Shown here piece after piece: positions 8,038 to 15,906 of a stretch of DNA of 64,000 bases (positions are counted from its first letter, which is position 1; every line of letters begins with the position of its first letter). Source of the stretch: Hymenobacter actinosclerus. Lineage in GTDB: Bacteria; Bacteroidota; Bacteroidia; Cytophagales; Hymenobacteraceae. The notes beneath the pieces were generated by a model. It ran no database searches. It worked only from the letters and a program-made list of their open reading frames with translations, and was not told where the DNA came from. Location: NCBI RefSeq assembly GCF_900111515.1, contig NZ_FOHS01000004.1, positions 248,001-312,000 of the forward strand, given 5' to 3'. The position numbers and the translations under genes were made by a program.

Positions 8038-8319
8038 ATGGCCAAATTCCTGATAATCCTGCTCGTCATCTGGCTCGTCAGCCGCTACATTCTGCCCGTG
8101 GTGTTGCGGCTGGTGGTGGGGGCGCTGGTGAAGAAGCAGGCGCAAAAGTTCGGGCAGCAGTTCGGCCAGAATCCGTTCAGCCAGCCGCCGCGCCCGGAGC
8201 CCGCCCGCCCCGCTACCGCCCCCGGCGAAGTCCACGTCGACTACGTGCCGCCGCAGGCCGAGCCCGACACCAGGGAGTTTAAAGGCGGCGAGTACGTCGA
8301 CTTCGAGGAGGTAAAGTAA
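8038..8319 (+). CDS. DUF4834 family small membrane protein
   Basis: A 93-residue protein with one N-terminal membrane span (about 4-24, FLIILLVIWLVSRYILPVVL), a basic amphipathic stretch (VKKQAQKFGQQF), a Pro-rich linker and the conserved acidic tail GGEYVDFEEVK, which is the hallmark of DUF4834 proteins of Bacteroidota. The function of the family is not known. It lies 24 bp after the FkbM gene on the same strand and is followed by a hairpin. Confidence 0.75.
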   Translation: MAKFLIILLVIWLVSRYILPVVLRLVVGALVKKQAQKFGQQFGQNPFSQPPRPEPARPATAPGEVHVDYVPPQAEPDTREFKGGEYVDFEEVK

Positions 8320-8387
8320 GTTTGAGCCATTAGCCGTAAGTCCCGGAAAGGCGGCCTATCAGGAGCAGCAAGGCATTCAGAAGGATA

Positions 8388-8446
8388 AAAGCCCCAGCGG
8401 AGCGGCGCCCATCGTTCAACGGTTGGTGTCGCCCCGCCGGGGCTTT
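8388..8446. terminator. Bidirectional hairpin terminator, repeat-like
   Basis: AAAGCCCC (8388-8395) pairs with GGGGCTTT (8439-8446), with further imperfect pairing of the GC-rich inner parts. It lies between convergent genes. A related motif (GCCCTGCTGGGGC, about 8479) follows at once, so this looks like part of a dispersed repeat. Confidence 0.65.
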
Positions 8447-8519
8447 CACTCTAAAACTTGCCTACTACCAATATGTCGCCCTGCTGGGGCTAATAGCAGC
8501 CAGCTGGTAGCTCAAAAAG

Positions 8520-11156
8520 CTAAAACCCGAGCCCTACCCGGATGCCGGTGCCGGCGCGGCGGCCCGATTGCAGGCTGGTGTAGAAATCGACCCGCATGAC
8601 CTTGAATACATGTTCGATGCCGGCGCCCAGCTCCAGGTAGTGGCCGGCGGCGGGGGTGGTGAGGTAGTTGAGCGAGGCCACTTCCTGCCACTTGAGGCGG
8701 CGCAGCAGCGGGATTTTGTTCAGCAGGAAACCGTTGAAATGGTGGTTGTAGTGGGCCTCCACATACTGGTCGGCGCTGCTGTAGCGGTAGTAGTCGAGCA
8801 GCTGGAACTGGCTGAAATCGGCGGCCAGGTAGGCGCGGTTGCCGCTGAAATGGCGGTAATCCATGAACGCCAGCCGGGGCGAGCCGGGGAAGAAGCCGGC
8901 CGCTACGTGGTAGCTGCTCGTGCCCAACAAGCCAAGCTGCACCGCGTGGCTTACACCAGCTTGCAGCAGCGTGTAGCGCACATCGGAGCCCAGCACGCCA
9001 CCGATGCCCTGCCGCCAGATCAGGGAGAAAGTGGGGTACTTCGAGCCCAGGTTGAACTTGCCGGTGGGGCGCGTGATGTAGCGCTGCGCGGGCTGAAAGG
9101 TTGCCAGCAGCTCGGTGCTCAGGGCGCGGCTGCGGCCGAAGCCGGTGCCGCCGGGCAGCTCGGCGGCCACCGGGTCGTTGGGCGTAAACCGGCGGTCGGC
9201 ATCGTTGCGGAGCAGCTTGGTGGTGGTGTTGAACAGCTCGTGGCGCACATCGTAGCTGGCGCGGGCCAGCAGCGTGAGGCCGTTGAGCGGCTCCCACTGG
9301 TAGCCCAGCGAGGCCCCGTCGCGGCGGTAGAGCTTGGCGTAGTTGCGGTTTTCGAGCAGCGTGTAGTAGCTGTTGATAAAGGGCGTGAGCTGGCTGTTGC
9401 GGTCGAAGTTCTCCACGGTGCGGCCCACCCGTACCAGCAGCCGGTCCAGCCGCACCGGGTGGGTTTGCCACTCGGCCGATACGCTCGGGCTCAGCTCCCG
9501 GCTGCTGAAGCCGTAGCGCAGGCTCGGCGTAACCGTCCAGTAGCGGCGGTCGTCGGTGCGCTGCCGGAAGGTAACTTCGGGGTTGAGCACGACCCCTTCC
9601 ACGGTGTTGTAGCTGAGGGTGTTGAATATGGGTTTTGCCGACCAGCTGCGCTTCTCGAAGGTGTTGCTGTAGGTGTAGCCCGTCAGCAGCAAGTTGCCCA
9701 CACCCAGCTGGTTGCGCTTGCGGTCCAGCGAATCCTGGTAGGGCCGCGACTTGCGGATGACCTCGGTGCTGTCCTTCACCCGGTAGTCCTTCTGCTCTTC
9801 GTCGGTGAGGGGCGTGGGCCGGATGCTGGCCCAGTAGGCGGTGTCGCGCTCACTGGCGTCCTTTTCTACCAGCATGATTTCGCCCTTGCGCAGCTTGCCC
9901 ACGCCGCTGGTATCGCGGGCGCTGGCCTGCTCGGCCTTTTTGGCCTGGCGGCGCACCGCCCGGCTCAGGCCGCTCAGGTCGGGGCGCTGGCGCTTCACGT
10001 CGGCCACGGTTTCGCGGCCTACGGGCGCATCGTCGGGCGCCGGGGGCGCGGGGGCGGCGGTGGGGGCGGGGCGGTTGGGGAAGGTGGGCGTTACGCGGTA
10101 ATTGGAGAGCACCGCCGTGGTGTAGCCGCTGCCCTTGAACCCGAAGGCCGTAAAATTGACCGTAATGCGCTGCGACTGCATCACCCACACATCCGACGGC
10201 CCCGGTGCGGGGCCGAACAGCTGCTCGATGTGCAGGCGGTCGACGTAGTCAATCTGCGCGCCCTTGGTCAGGTCCAGCGACACCGATTGCAGCCGCCAGG
10301 TGCCATCGACCACGTAGATGTGGCCGGCAAACACCGGGTCGGAGGCCCGGCGGGGCGTCACCTTGATTTTATGAATCAGCAGGCCGCCCTGCGGACTGCT
10401 GCCTTCCAGCTCGTAGCGGTAAAACAGGAAGGCGTTGCTGGCAATCGGCGACACGAAGCCGCGTTCCGAAAAGCCGCTTTTCAGCAGGTTCTGGTAGAAG
10501 TTGAGCCCCCGGCCGGCGCTGGCCCGGTTGAAATTCAACCCCTTGGCGTCGCCGCTCACCCGCGAGGAAATCATGCGTTCCTGCACCACGTTGGGCTGCC
10601 GGAAGCTGAGCTCCGACACCGACTCGGCCAGGTAGAAAATGCCCGGCTTGAAATCGGGGCCCACCTTCACCAAACCCAGAATCTTGCCCGGCACGTCGGA
10701 GAAGCGGGCCAGGGTTTTCACGTAGGTGCGGGCCTTGAAGGCGGCTACCTCGCGCTCGTGGTAGCGCCGCCACTGCATGGCCTGCTGAATGATGGCGTAG
10801 GCGGGGTCCTTATCAGAGCCACGCACCACCACTTCGCGCAGCTGGTAGTTTTCGGGCGTGAGCGTGACGTTGAGCACCGTGGCCGTGTCGCCGCCGGCCA
10901 CGCGCACGGTTTGCTGGCTGGGCCGGTAGCCCACGTACTGAAACACCAGCTCGTAGGTGCCGGCCGCCAGCCGCAGCTGGTAGTCGCCCTGCTCGTTGGC
11001 GGCGGTGCTGGTAGTGCTGCCGCGCACGGCCACGTTGGCGAACGGCAAACCCTCGCCTTTGGGGTCGATGAGGCGGCCGCGCACCACACCACCCCAGGCC
11101 GGGGCATTCCATAGTAACAGCAGCAAGGAGCACACTCCCGACAATAATAAGCGCAT
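8520..11156 (-). CDS. DUF5686 outer-membrane protein with N-terminal carboxypeptidase-regulatory-like domain
   Basis: An 878-residue protein. A signal peptide (MRLLLSGVCSLLLLLWNAPAWG) is followed by a CarboxypepD_reg-like beta-sandwich (VVRGRLIDPKGEGLPFANVAVRG ... TYELVFQYVGYRPSQQTVRV), then the DUF5686 region and a long C-terminal part of alternating strands with many Tyr/Arg pairs (HPVRLDRLLVRVGRTVENFD ... SGRRAGTGIRVGLGF) ending in an aromatic Phe, as in outer-membrane barrels. The family is common in Bacteroidota and unassigned; it resembles TonB-receptor-type domain use without a plug. The start at 11156 is chosen at the signal peptide; the longer frame upstream lacks one. It stands alone. 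Confidence 0.85.
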   Translation of the reverse strand: MRLLLSGVCSLLLLLWNAPAWGGVVRGRLIDPKGEGLPFANVAVRGSTTSTAANEQGDYQLRLAAGTYELVFQYVGYRPSQQTVRVAGGDTATVLNVTLTPENYQLREVVVRGSDKDPAYAIIQQAMQWRRYHEREVAAFKARTYVKTLARFSDVPGKILGLVKVGPDFKPGIFYLAESVSELSFRQPNVVQERMISSRVSGDAKGLNFNRASAGRGLNFYQNLLKSGFSERGFVSPIASNAFLFYRYELEGSSPQGGLLIHKIKVTPRRASDPVFAGHIYVVDGTWRLQSVSLDLTKGAQIDYVDRLHIEQLFGPAPGPSDVWVMQSQRITVNFTAFGFKGSGYTTAVLSNYRVTPTFPNRPAPTAAPAPPAPDDAPVGRETVADVKRQRPDLSGLSRAVRRQAKKAEQASARDTSGVGKLRKGEIMLVEKDASERDTAYWASIRPTPLTDEEQKDYRVKDSTEVIRKSRPYQDSLDRKRNQLGVGNLLLTGYTYSNTFEKRSWSAKPIFNTLSYNTVEGVVLNPEVTFRQRTDDRRYWTVTPSLRYGFSSRELSPSVSAEWQTHPVRLDRLLVRVGRTVENFDRNSQLTPFINSYYTLLENRNYAKLYRRDGASLGYQWEPLNGLTLLARASYDVRHELFNTTTKLLRNDADRRFTPNDPVAAELPGGTGFGRSRALSTELLATFQPAQRYITRPTGKFNLGSKYPTFSLIWRQGIGGVLGSDVRYTLLQAGVSHAVQLGLLGTSSYHVAAGFFPGSPRLAFMDYRHFSGNRAYLAADFSQFQLLDYYRYSSADQYVEAHYNHHFNGFLLNKIPLLRRLKWQEVASLNYLTTPAAGHYLELGAGIEHVFKVMRVDFYTSLQSGRRAGTGIRVGLGF

Positions 11157-11303
11157 AAACCAGTAGTTATCAGTCTTCGGCAAGGTAGATACAATCCGGC
11201 CGAAAACAGTTGCCCGGTGCCCCCTAAACACAAAACAGGAGCGCCCGGCGGGCACTCCTGTTGCGTTGCTTCCGGTAGGCCGGCCGCGGCGTTGCGCTGT
11301 CTG

Positions 11304-12266
11304 CTACACGAACAACGTGCTCTTGGCATCAACGAAATTACGGGCAATGGTCTTCACCGTTGCGGCATCGAGCGCCTCGTCGAAGGCTTCGGAGGCCGAG
11401 GCCGCCGTGGCGCCGGCCGTGTTGGTCAGCAGGTCGACGCCGGCCTGGGTTGTGTTGCTGTCGGCGGGGAAGAACAGGTCGGTAGGGCCCCCGGTGGCGG
11501 GCACGCCGGGGCCGTAAACGGCCGCCGTCGAGGGCGTAGTGCTGGGCGAAGGCCCTCCGTTGTCGGTGCCCGAAATCCAGCTTTTCGGCTGCTTGTTGAG
11601 GTCGGCCAGGTTGCCGGGCACCGTAATGGCGGCGGCGTTGGCGGCCACCCCGCGGCGCACCGTGCGCACGTGCGAGGAGTGGCGGGCTTCCACCGAGTGG
11701 ATGTTGAGCGCGGCTTCCAGAATGTCTTTGTTGGACATCAGCTTGGTAGCCCCGCCCTTGTAGGCGCGCACACCCGTATCAACGAACGACTGCGCCACGC
11801 CCAGGTACAGGGCGTAGTTGCCGAAAGCGGCCGCAAACGGTCCGGTGCCGCTGCCCTTGCCGCCCGAGTAGTCGAAGGTGGCGCGGCCCGGGTCGGGAAT
11901 GGCGGCGGCCCCCAGCGCCTCGCGCAGCACTTTGATGTGGCCCGATTCGTCGTTGCGGATAATTTCGAAAGCCGGCCGGTCGGCGGCCGGAATGAGGTTG
12001 GTGGCTTTCAGGCCCGAATCGTAGTAGTAATACTCAAGGTATTCGAGGCTGAGGGCCAGGTTGAGCACTGCCACGATATCGGGGTTGAGGGTGGTCTGAC
12101 CGTAGGCGCGCTGAAATACGCCGCTCACCAGGTTGGGCAGCATGGCCGCCGTAAGGGTTTTGCCGGCCAGGCCGAAGTGCCTGAACACCCGGCGGCGCGA
12201 GTCGAGACGGTCGTAGATTTCGGGGTCAACCCGCTCGATGTCGGAAATTAGTTTGAAGAAGTCCAT
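11304..12266 (-). CDS. Ferritin-like domain protein (Ferritin_2 type)
   Basis: A 320-residue protein. After a basic N-terminal region (RRRVFRHFGLAGKTLTAAMLPNLV) come the long helices of a ferritin-like four-helix bundle: LNLALSLEYLEYYYYDSGL, FEIIRNDESGHIKVLREAL, NYALYLGVAQSFVDTGVRAYKG, DILEAALNIHSVEARHSSHVRTVR. The E..E-H..H positions (LEYLEYYY, NDESGH, SVEARH) fit a metal-binding bundle. The C-terminal 100 residues are Gly/Ser/Thr-rich and less ordered. It is paralogous to the next gene, sharing VEARH and FxxxG patterns. Proteins of this type are often annotated as desiccation-associated; the function is unproven. Export is uncertain, since only a weak hydrophobic stretch lies near residues 33-50. 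Confidence 0.8.
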   Translation of the reverse strand: MDFFKLISDIERVDPEIYDRLDSRRRVFRHFGLAGKTLTAAMLPNLVSGVFQRAYGQTTLNPDIVAVLNLALSLEYLEYYYYDSGLKATNLIPAADRPAFEIIRNDESGHIKVLREALGAAAIPDPGRATFDYSGGKGSGTGPFAAAFGNYALYLGVAQSFVDTGVRAYKGGATKLMSNKDILEAALNIHSVEARHSSHVRTVRRGVAANAAAITVPGNLADLNKQPKSWISGTDNGGPSPSTTPSTAAVYGPGVPATGGPTDLFFPADSNTTQAGVDLLTNTAGATAASASEAFDEALDAATVKTIARNFVDAKSTLFV

Positions 12267-12314
12267 AGGAGCAAAAGAGCAAAGGCGAGAAAGTGGATGG
12301 GGCGACGAACCGCC

Positions 12315-13073
12315 TTATTTGATGTTGCTGGCGCTGATTTTAGAGCCGTCCTTCAGGAATTTGTTGGCCATGTTCACCACGTCGGTCGGCATCATGGACT
12401 TCTCCTTGCCGGTGCCCGAGCCTACGCCGGGCGCACTGGTAGCGTTGGTGGGCGTGAACAAATCCACCACATCGGAGCCCACGAACGTGTTGTAGTTGAT
12501 CAGGTCGCGGATCAGGGCGGCGTGGCGGGCTTCCACCGACACGATTTTACCGGCAATCAGCAGGTACGCGGGCGTCTGGATGTAGCGGCCGGCACCGTTG
12601 TAGGCGGCCACGCCCAAATCTTCGAACGACTTGGCCGCGCCCAGCACGCTGTTGCGGTCGTCGAACTTGATGGTCGAAAAGTCGGGCTCCAGGGCCTTGA
12701 TGGCCTTGGTGTCGAGCACCTTCTTGAAGAAGTCGGCGTGAATCTGCTCGTGAATGGCCAGATCGTCAAATACCTGCTTTTCGAGGCTGCCCCCGGCCAG
12801 GCCTTTGTAGTAGGCGCCCTCTTTCACCTTGGCATAAAACGCGGCTTCGAGCTGCTCAAGGGCATAGGCGTAGTTGAGCACGCCAGTGTCGCCCGAGCCC
12901 ACATCGATGGTGCCGCCGGGGGTAATGTCGTCGTTGTCGTCGTCGCAGCCAGCCAGCAGCAGGCCGCCCACGGCCAGGCCGGCCCCGGAGTAGCGCAGGA
13001 ATGACCGACGCGGCAGAAGCGGCGCATCGGCAGTGCCGGGACCAACCGGCGGCAAAGAAGGAATAGAGCTCAT
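12315..13073 (-). CDS. Ferritin-like domain protein with Tat-type lipoprotein signal
   Basis: A 252-residue protein beginning with a twin-arginine motif and a lipobox: LLPRRSFLRYSGAGLAVGG then LLLAGC. The mature part is a ferritin-like bundle (LNYAYALEQLEAAFYAKV, LAIHEQIHADFFKKVL, EDLGVAAYNGAGRYI, AGKIVSVEARHAALIRDLI) with Glu/His spaced as in di-iron or manganese bundles. A Tat signal suggests the protein folds, perhaps with its metal, before export. The start at 13073 is chosen because it opens the signal; the frame upstream lacks any. It is 48 bp upstream of the second ferritin-like gene, so the two form an operon. Confidence 0.85.
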   Translation of the reverse strand: MSSIPSLPPVGPGTADAPLLPRRSFLRYSGAGLAVGGLLLAGCDDDNDDITPGGTIDVGSGDTGVLNYAYALEQLEAAFYAKVKEGAYYKGLAGGSLEKQVFDDLAIHEQIHADFFKKVLDTKAIKALEPDFSTIKFDDRNSVLGAAKSFEDLGVAAYNGAGRYIQTPAYLLIAGKIVSVEARHAALIRDLINYNTFVGSDVVDLFTPTNATSAPGVGSGTGKEKSMMPTDVVNMANKFLKDGSKISASNIK

Positions 13074-13147
13074 CAGTAGATAGATAAGAGGGTGAAACGT
13101 GTGTCGTTTACGCGCAAGAGGCGGGCGGACGTTGACCTGCTTTTTGC

Positions 13148-13192
13148 AAATACGTATTTTTACGCCCCTGCCATCCGTGTTTTTACGGATGG
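13148..13192. promoter_or_regulatory. Palindrome and hairpin between divergent genes
   Basis: AAATACGTATTT (13148-13159) is a perfect 12-bp palindrome, and CCATCCGT (13171-13178) pairs with ACGGATGG (13185-13192). They lie in the 240-bp gap between the divergent ferritin-like operon and recX, the natural place for an operator. No regulator can be named. Confidence 0.4.
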
Positions 13193-13313
13193 TCCGATTC
13201 AGCAAAACGGCCCGTAGCGCTTGGTTTCTGCTAATTAGGGTAGCAACCGACCGCCGAACATTTTTGAGGGTAAGCGTGTCTTTCATGACACACCTGCTAC
13301 CCTACCGCCCGCT

Positions 13314-13817
13314 ATGTTCAAACCCGCTGCCCCCAAGTTCTACACGCCCACCGAGGCCCTGCGCAAAATTGCCGAGTTCTGCGCCTACCAGGAGCGCTAC
13401 CAGAAGGAAGTGGAGTCCAAGCTGCGCAGCTACGGCCTGAATGAGGACGAAGCGGGCGAAATCATCATCCGCCTGAGCCGCGAGAAGCTGCTGGATGAGG
13501 AGCGTTTCGCCCAGGCCTACGTGCGCGGCCACTACAGCAGCAAAAAATGGGGCCGCCGCCGCATCATGCAGGAGCTCAAGCAGAAGGGCATCTCCGAGTA
13601 CTGCATCAAGTCGGGTATGAAGGAAATCGACGGCGACCAGTACTACCAGAATTTGGTTGATCTGCTCGAAAAGAAGGACCGCCAGGAGAAGGAGCGCCAC
13701 CCCGGCAAGCGCCGTCAGAAAATTCAGGCGTACCTGATGGGCAAAGGCTACGAGCAAGACCTGATTAAAATGGCGCTGGATGATTTGGGCAAGGAAGCGG
13801 AGGACGAGGACGAATAA
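13314..13817 (+). CDS. recX: RecX family regulatory protein
   Basis: A 167-residue RecX-like protein made of three-helix repeats: ALRKIAEFCAYQERYQKEVESKLRSYGLNEDEAGEIIIRLSREKLLDEERFAQAYVRGHYSSKKWGRRRIMQELKQKGIS is shown in part by the motifs LLDEERFAQAYVRGHY and KWGRRRIMQELKQKGI, both typical. RecX modulates RecA filaments in recombination and SOS repair. recA is not in the window. The acidic tail (EAEDEDE) is common in this group. It ends in a strong terminator. Confidence 0.9.
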   Translation: MFKPAAPKFYTPTEALRKIAEFCAYQERYQKEVESKLRSYGLNEDEAGEIIIRLSREKLLDEERFAQAYVRGHYSSKKWGRRRIMQELKQKGISEYCIKSGMKEIDGDQYYQNLVDLLEKKDRQEKERHPGKRRQKIQAYLMGKGYEQDLIKMALDDLGKEAEDEDE

Positions 13818-13849
13818 AAGCCGTGCTCCCGGGGCGGGAGCACGGCTTT
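13817..13849 (+). terminator. Intrinsic terminator after recX
   Basis: Perfect 14-bp arms (13817-13830 with 13836-13849; core GCCGTGCTCCC) and a 5-nt loop; it begins at the last base of the recX stop codon. Confidence 0.9.
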
Positions 13850-13880
13850 CGTTTGGGCGTTATGCAGCAGCGCGAGCCTG

Positions 13881-13938
13881 GTAGTTCGCGGCGCCGCTCC
13901 GTTGCAAGCCAAGCCAGCGGCGTAGGGCCGCGAACTAC
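13881..13938. repeat. Inverted repeat between recX and the DsbA-like gene
   Basis: GTAGTTCGCGGC (13881-13892) and its exact complement (13927-13938) are 34 bp apart, and AGTTCGCG appears again at 13941-13948. It looks like a dispersed intergenic element; it may also terminate the minus-strand operon. Confidence 0.6.
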
Positions 13939-13948
13939 AAAGTTCGCG

Positions 13949-14476
13949 TTACTGAAGCTGGCTTTGCAGGAAACGGGTTAGCTCGCCATCCTGCCAGTTA
14001 CCCTGGTACAACTCTCCGTTCACGAAGAAGGCGGGCGTCCCGTTCACGCCACTGCGTACGCCGCTTTCAAAGTCGGCTTCCACTTTCTCGGTCACGGCCG
14101 AAGACTTCAGGTCGCTTTGGAACTGGTCCATATCCAGCTCCAGCTGCTGGGCGTGCTGCTGCAAACCGGCCGAATCGAGCTGGTCCTGATGCTCGTAAAG
14201 GGCGTCGTGCATTTCCCAAAACTTGCCTTGCCGGGCCGCGGCCTCGGCGGCCAGAGCGGCCTGTTGGGCGTGGGGATGCGCTTCGGTCAGCGGGAAATTG
14301 CGGAACACGAACCGCAGCTTATCGCCCAGCGCCTGCCGGGCCGCTTTTACTTCCGGATAGGCCTCGCCGCAGTAGCTGCACTGATAGTCGCCGTATTCGA
14401 CGAGTTCGAGCGGGGCGCTCCGGGGGCCCTGGGAATGGTCGTGGCCGTCGACGGCCGGTTTCAGTTGGTTGCTCAT
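13949..14476 (-). CDS. DsbA family thioredoxin-fold protein
   Basis: A 175-residue protein of the DsbA/thioredoxin_4 group with the redox pair C33-S-Y-C36 after LELVEYGDYQ, a central helical insert (AAARQGKFWEMHDALYEHQDQL), and the cis-proline loop GVNGTPAFFVNGELYQG. No signal peptide is present, so it is probably cytosolic, as are similar FrnE-like or NhaA-fused proteins. The start lies 3 bp after the stop of the upstream peroxiredoxin gene: the two are co-transcribed and probably work in the same thiol-redox pathway. Confidence 0.85.
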   Translation of the reverse strand: MSNQLKPAVDGHDHSQGPRSAPLELVEYGDYQCSYCGEAYPEVKAARQALGDKLRFVFRNFPLTEAHPHAQQAALAAEAAARQGKFWEMHDALYEHQDQLDSAGLQQHAQQLELDMDQFQSDLKSSAVTEKVEADFESGVRSGVNGTPAFFVNGELYQGNWQDGELTRFLQSQLQ

Positions 14477-14479
14477 AGC

Positions 14480-14947
14480 TTAGGCGGTTTTCTTGTCCAT
14501 TTCTTCCAGCGCATCCAGAATGCCGTTGGCCCCGGGGTTGATGCCGGCTGGCGACAGGTAGCTCCACTGGATAACGCCCTGCTCATCAATCACGAACAAG
14601 GCGCGCTTGGCCTCGCCCGTTTCCTCATCGTACACGCCGTACTGGCGGGCTACTTCGCCTTTGGGCTCGAAATCGGCCAGTAGCGGGAAGTGCAGGTTGC
14701 GGTCCTGGCTGAAGGCCAGGTGGCTCCACTTGCTGTCGACCGAAATGCCGATTACCTGGGCGTTGTGTTTGGAGAAAAGCTTGCTGGTTTCGTTGTAGAG
14801 CACCATCTGGTCGCCGCACACCGGGCTCCAGTCGGCCGGATAAAAGGCCAGAATCACTTTCTGGCCCTGCAAGTCACTCAGGGCCAGCTTCTGGTCGGGG
14901 GTAGAATTCAACTTAAAATCGGGGGCAGGCGTGTTGGCTTCAAGCAT
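14480..14947 (-). CDS. Peroxiredoxin, one-cysteine type
   Basis: A 155-residue AhpC/TSA-family peroxiredoxin. The peroxidatic site is FYPADWSPVCGDQ (Cys44), where the usual Thr of PxxxTxxC is Ser; no other cysteine exists, so it needs an external thiol for recycling. It resembles AhpE- or Bcp-like enzymes reducing H2O2 and organic peroxides. The start at MLEANTPAPDF is fixed by homology; the frame upstream is not conserved. The DsbA-like gene follows 3 bp later and is an obvious candidate for the reducing partner, which is an inference. Confidence 0.9.
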   Translation of the reverse strand: MLEANTPAPDFKLNSTPDQKLALSDLQGQKVILAFYPADWSPVCGDQMVLYNETSKLFSKHNAQVIGISVDSKWSHLAFSQDRNLHFPLLADFEPKGEVARQYGVYDEETGEAKRALFVIDEQGVIQWSYLSPAGINPGANGILDALEEMDKKTA

Positions 14948-15132
14948 GATAATTCGCGTTGCGTAAATGAATAGGAATGGTAAGCAGGCGGTCCGGCGCG
15001 TTTTGTCGCTTCTGATGCCGGGTACTTGCTTACGCCGGGCGATGCCAGGCAGTTGTCCGGGCCGGCTGTCGGCCCGAAAAGCCGGCGGCGCTTGAAGCAA
15101 CCGTTCCTATTGCGCCAACCCCACCGGCCTCA

Positions 15133-15762
15133 CTACCGACGGGCGGGCATGGTCGGGTTCTGCATCTGCCGGCTCAGGATAACGCGGCGGCCGGTCATGG
15201 TTTCGAGCATGGGCTTCAGAATCTGCTGGGCGTTCTGCTCGGTCTGGGCCAGAATGCCCGAGTTGAGGGCGGCGCGGCGCACGTTCTGCTCGGCGTATTT
15301 GTAGCCGGCATCGACCAGTTCGGCGTCCTGAAAAAAACCATTTTCGATGCTGTAAACCTTGCTTTTGCTGTGGTCAATCTGCCAGACGCAAAGCTCCGGC
15401 GCCGGCAGCGCCACGCGCACTATCGAGTCGCCCTCCATTACCACGTCCTGGGGGCGCAGCTTGCGCAAATCGAGGCAGCCGATGGCATTGCCGGCCACGA
15501 TGAGGGCCACTTTGGCGTCGGGCAGGAAGCGGTAGGTGCTCTTCTTGTACTCCACCACGTCGCGGAACTCGTAGCGCACCAGCTCCATGCGGCCCAGGGC
15601 CTCCACCTTCTGCAGCACCGTGTTGTGGGTGACAGTGATGCGGGGCGCGGGGTTGAGCGGGTTCTCAAAATCGGCCAGCGCGGGGCGCACTTTAGTCCAG
15701 AGAAACCACCCCAGCCCGACCAGAAACAGCAGGGGCAGCAGGCGGCGCAGTAGGTTAGGCAT
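15133..15762 (-). CDS. DUF4230 family membrane-anchored protein
   Basis: A 209-residue protein with one N-terminal membrane span (LLPLLFLVGLGWFLWTKV) and a DUF4230 domain: NTVLQKVEALGRMELVRYEFRDVVEYKK, LIVAGNAIGCLDLRKL, VRVALPAPELCVWQIDHSKSKVYSIENGFF. The domain is widespread and its function is unknown; part of it resembles a band-7-like or pore-lining region. The start at MPNLLRRLLPLL gives a clean membrane anchor. It stands alone between the peroxiredoxin operon and the PLP enzyme. Confidence 0.85.
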   Translation of the reverse strand: MPNLLRRLLPLLFLVGLGWFLWTKVRPALADFENPLNPAPRITVTHNTVLQKVEALGRMELVRYEFRDVVEYKKSTYRFLPDAKVALIVAGNAIGCLDLRKLRPQDVVMEGDSIVRVALPAPELCVWQIDHSKSKVYSIENGFFQDAELVDAGYKYAEQNVRRAALNSGILAQTEQNAQQILKPMLETMTGRRVILSRQMQNPTMPARR

Positions 15763-15906
15763 CGGGAAACGGGTGACTCGGTGAATGGGTGTTGGAGTCA
15801 AATACGAGAGAAGCTCGTTTGCCGACGAGTTACGTCAGCTCCAATACCCACTTTTACCGTGTCTGGCAGCTCACGACTTGCCCCCTAGTAGTTTGCAGCC
15901 TGCCAC

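Noticed and set aside
8568..11114. 848-codon open frame on the plus strand
   Set aside because: It is entirely antisense to the DUF5686 gene, has low-complexity Ala/Gly/Val composition and no domain; long antisense frames are expected at this GC content.
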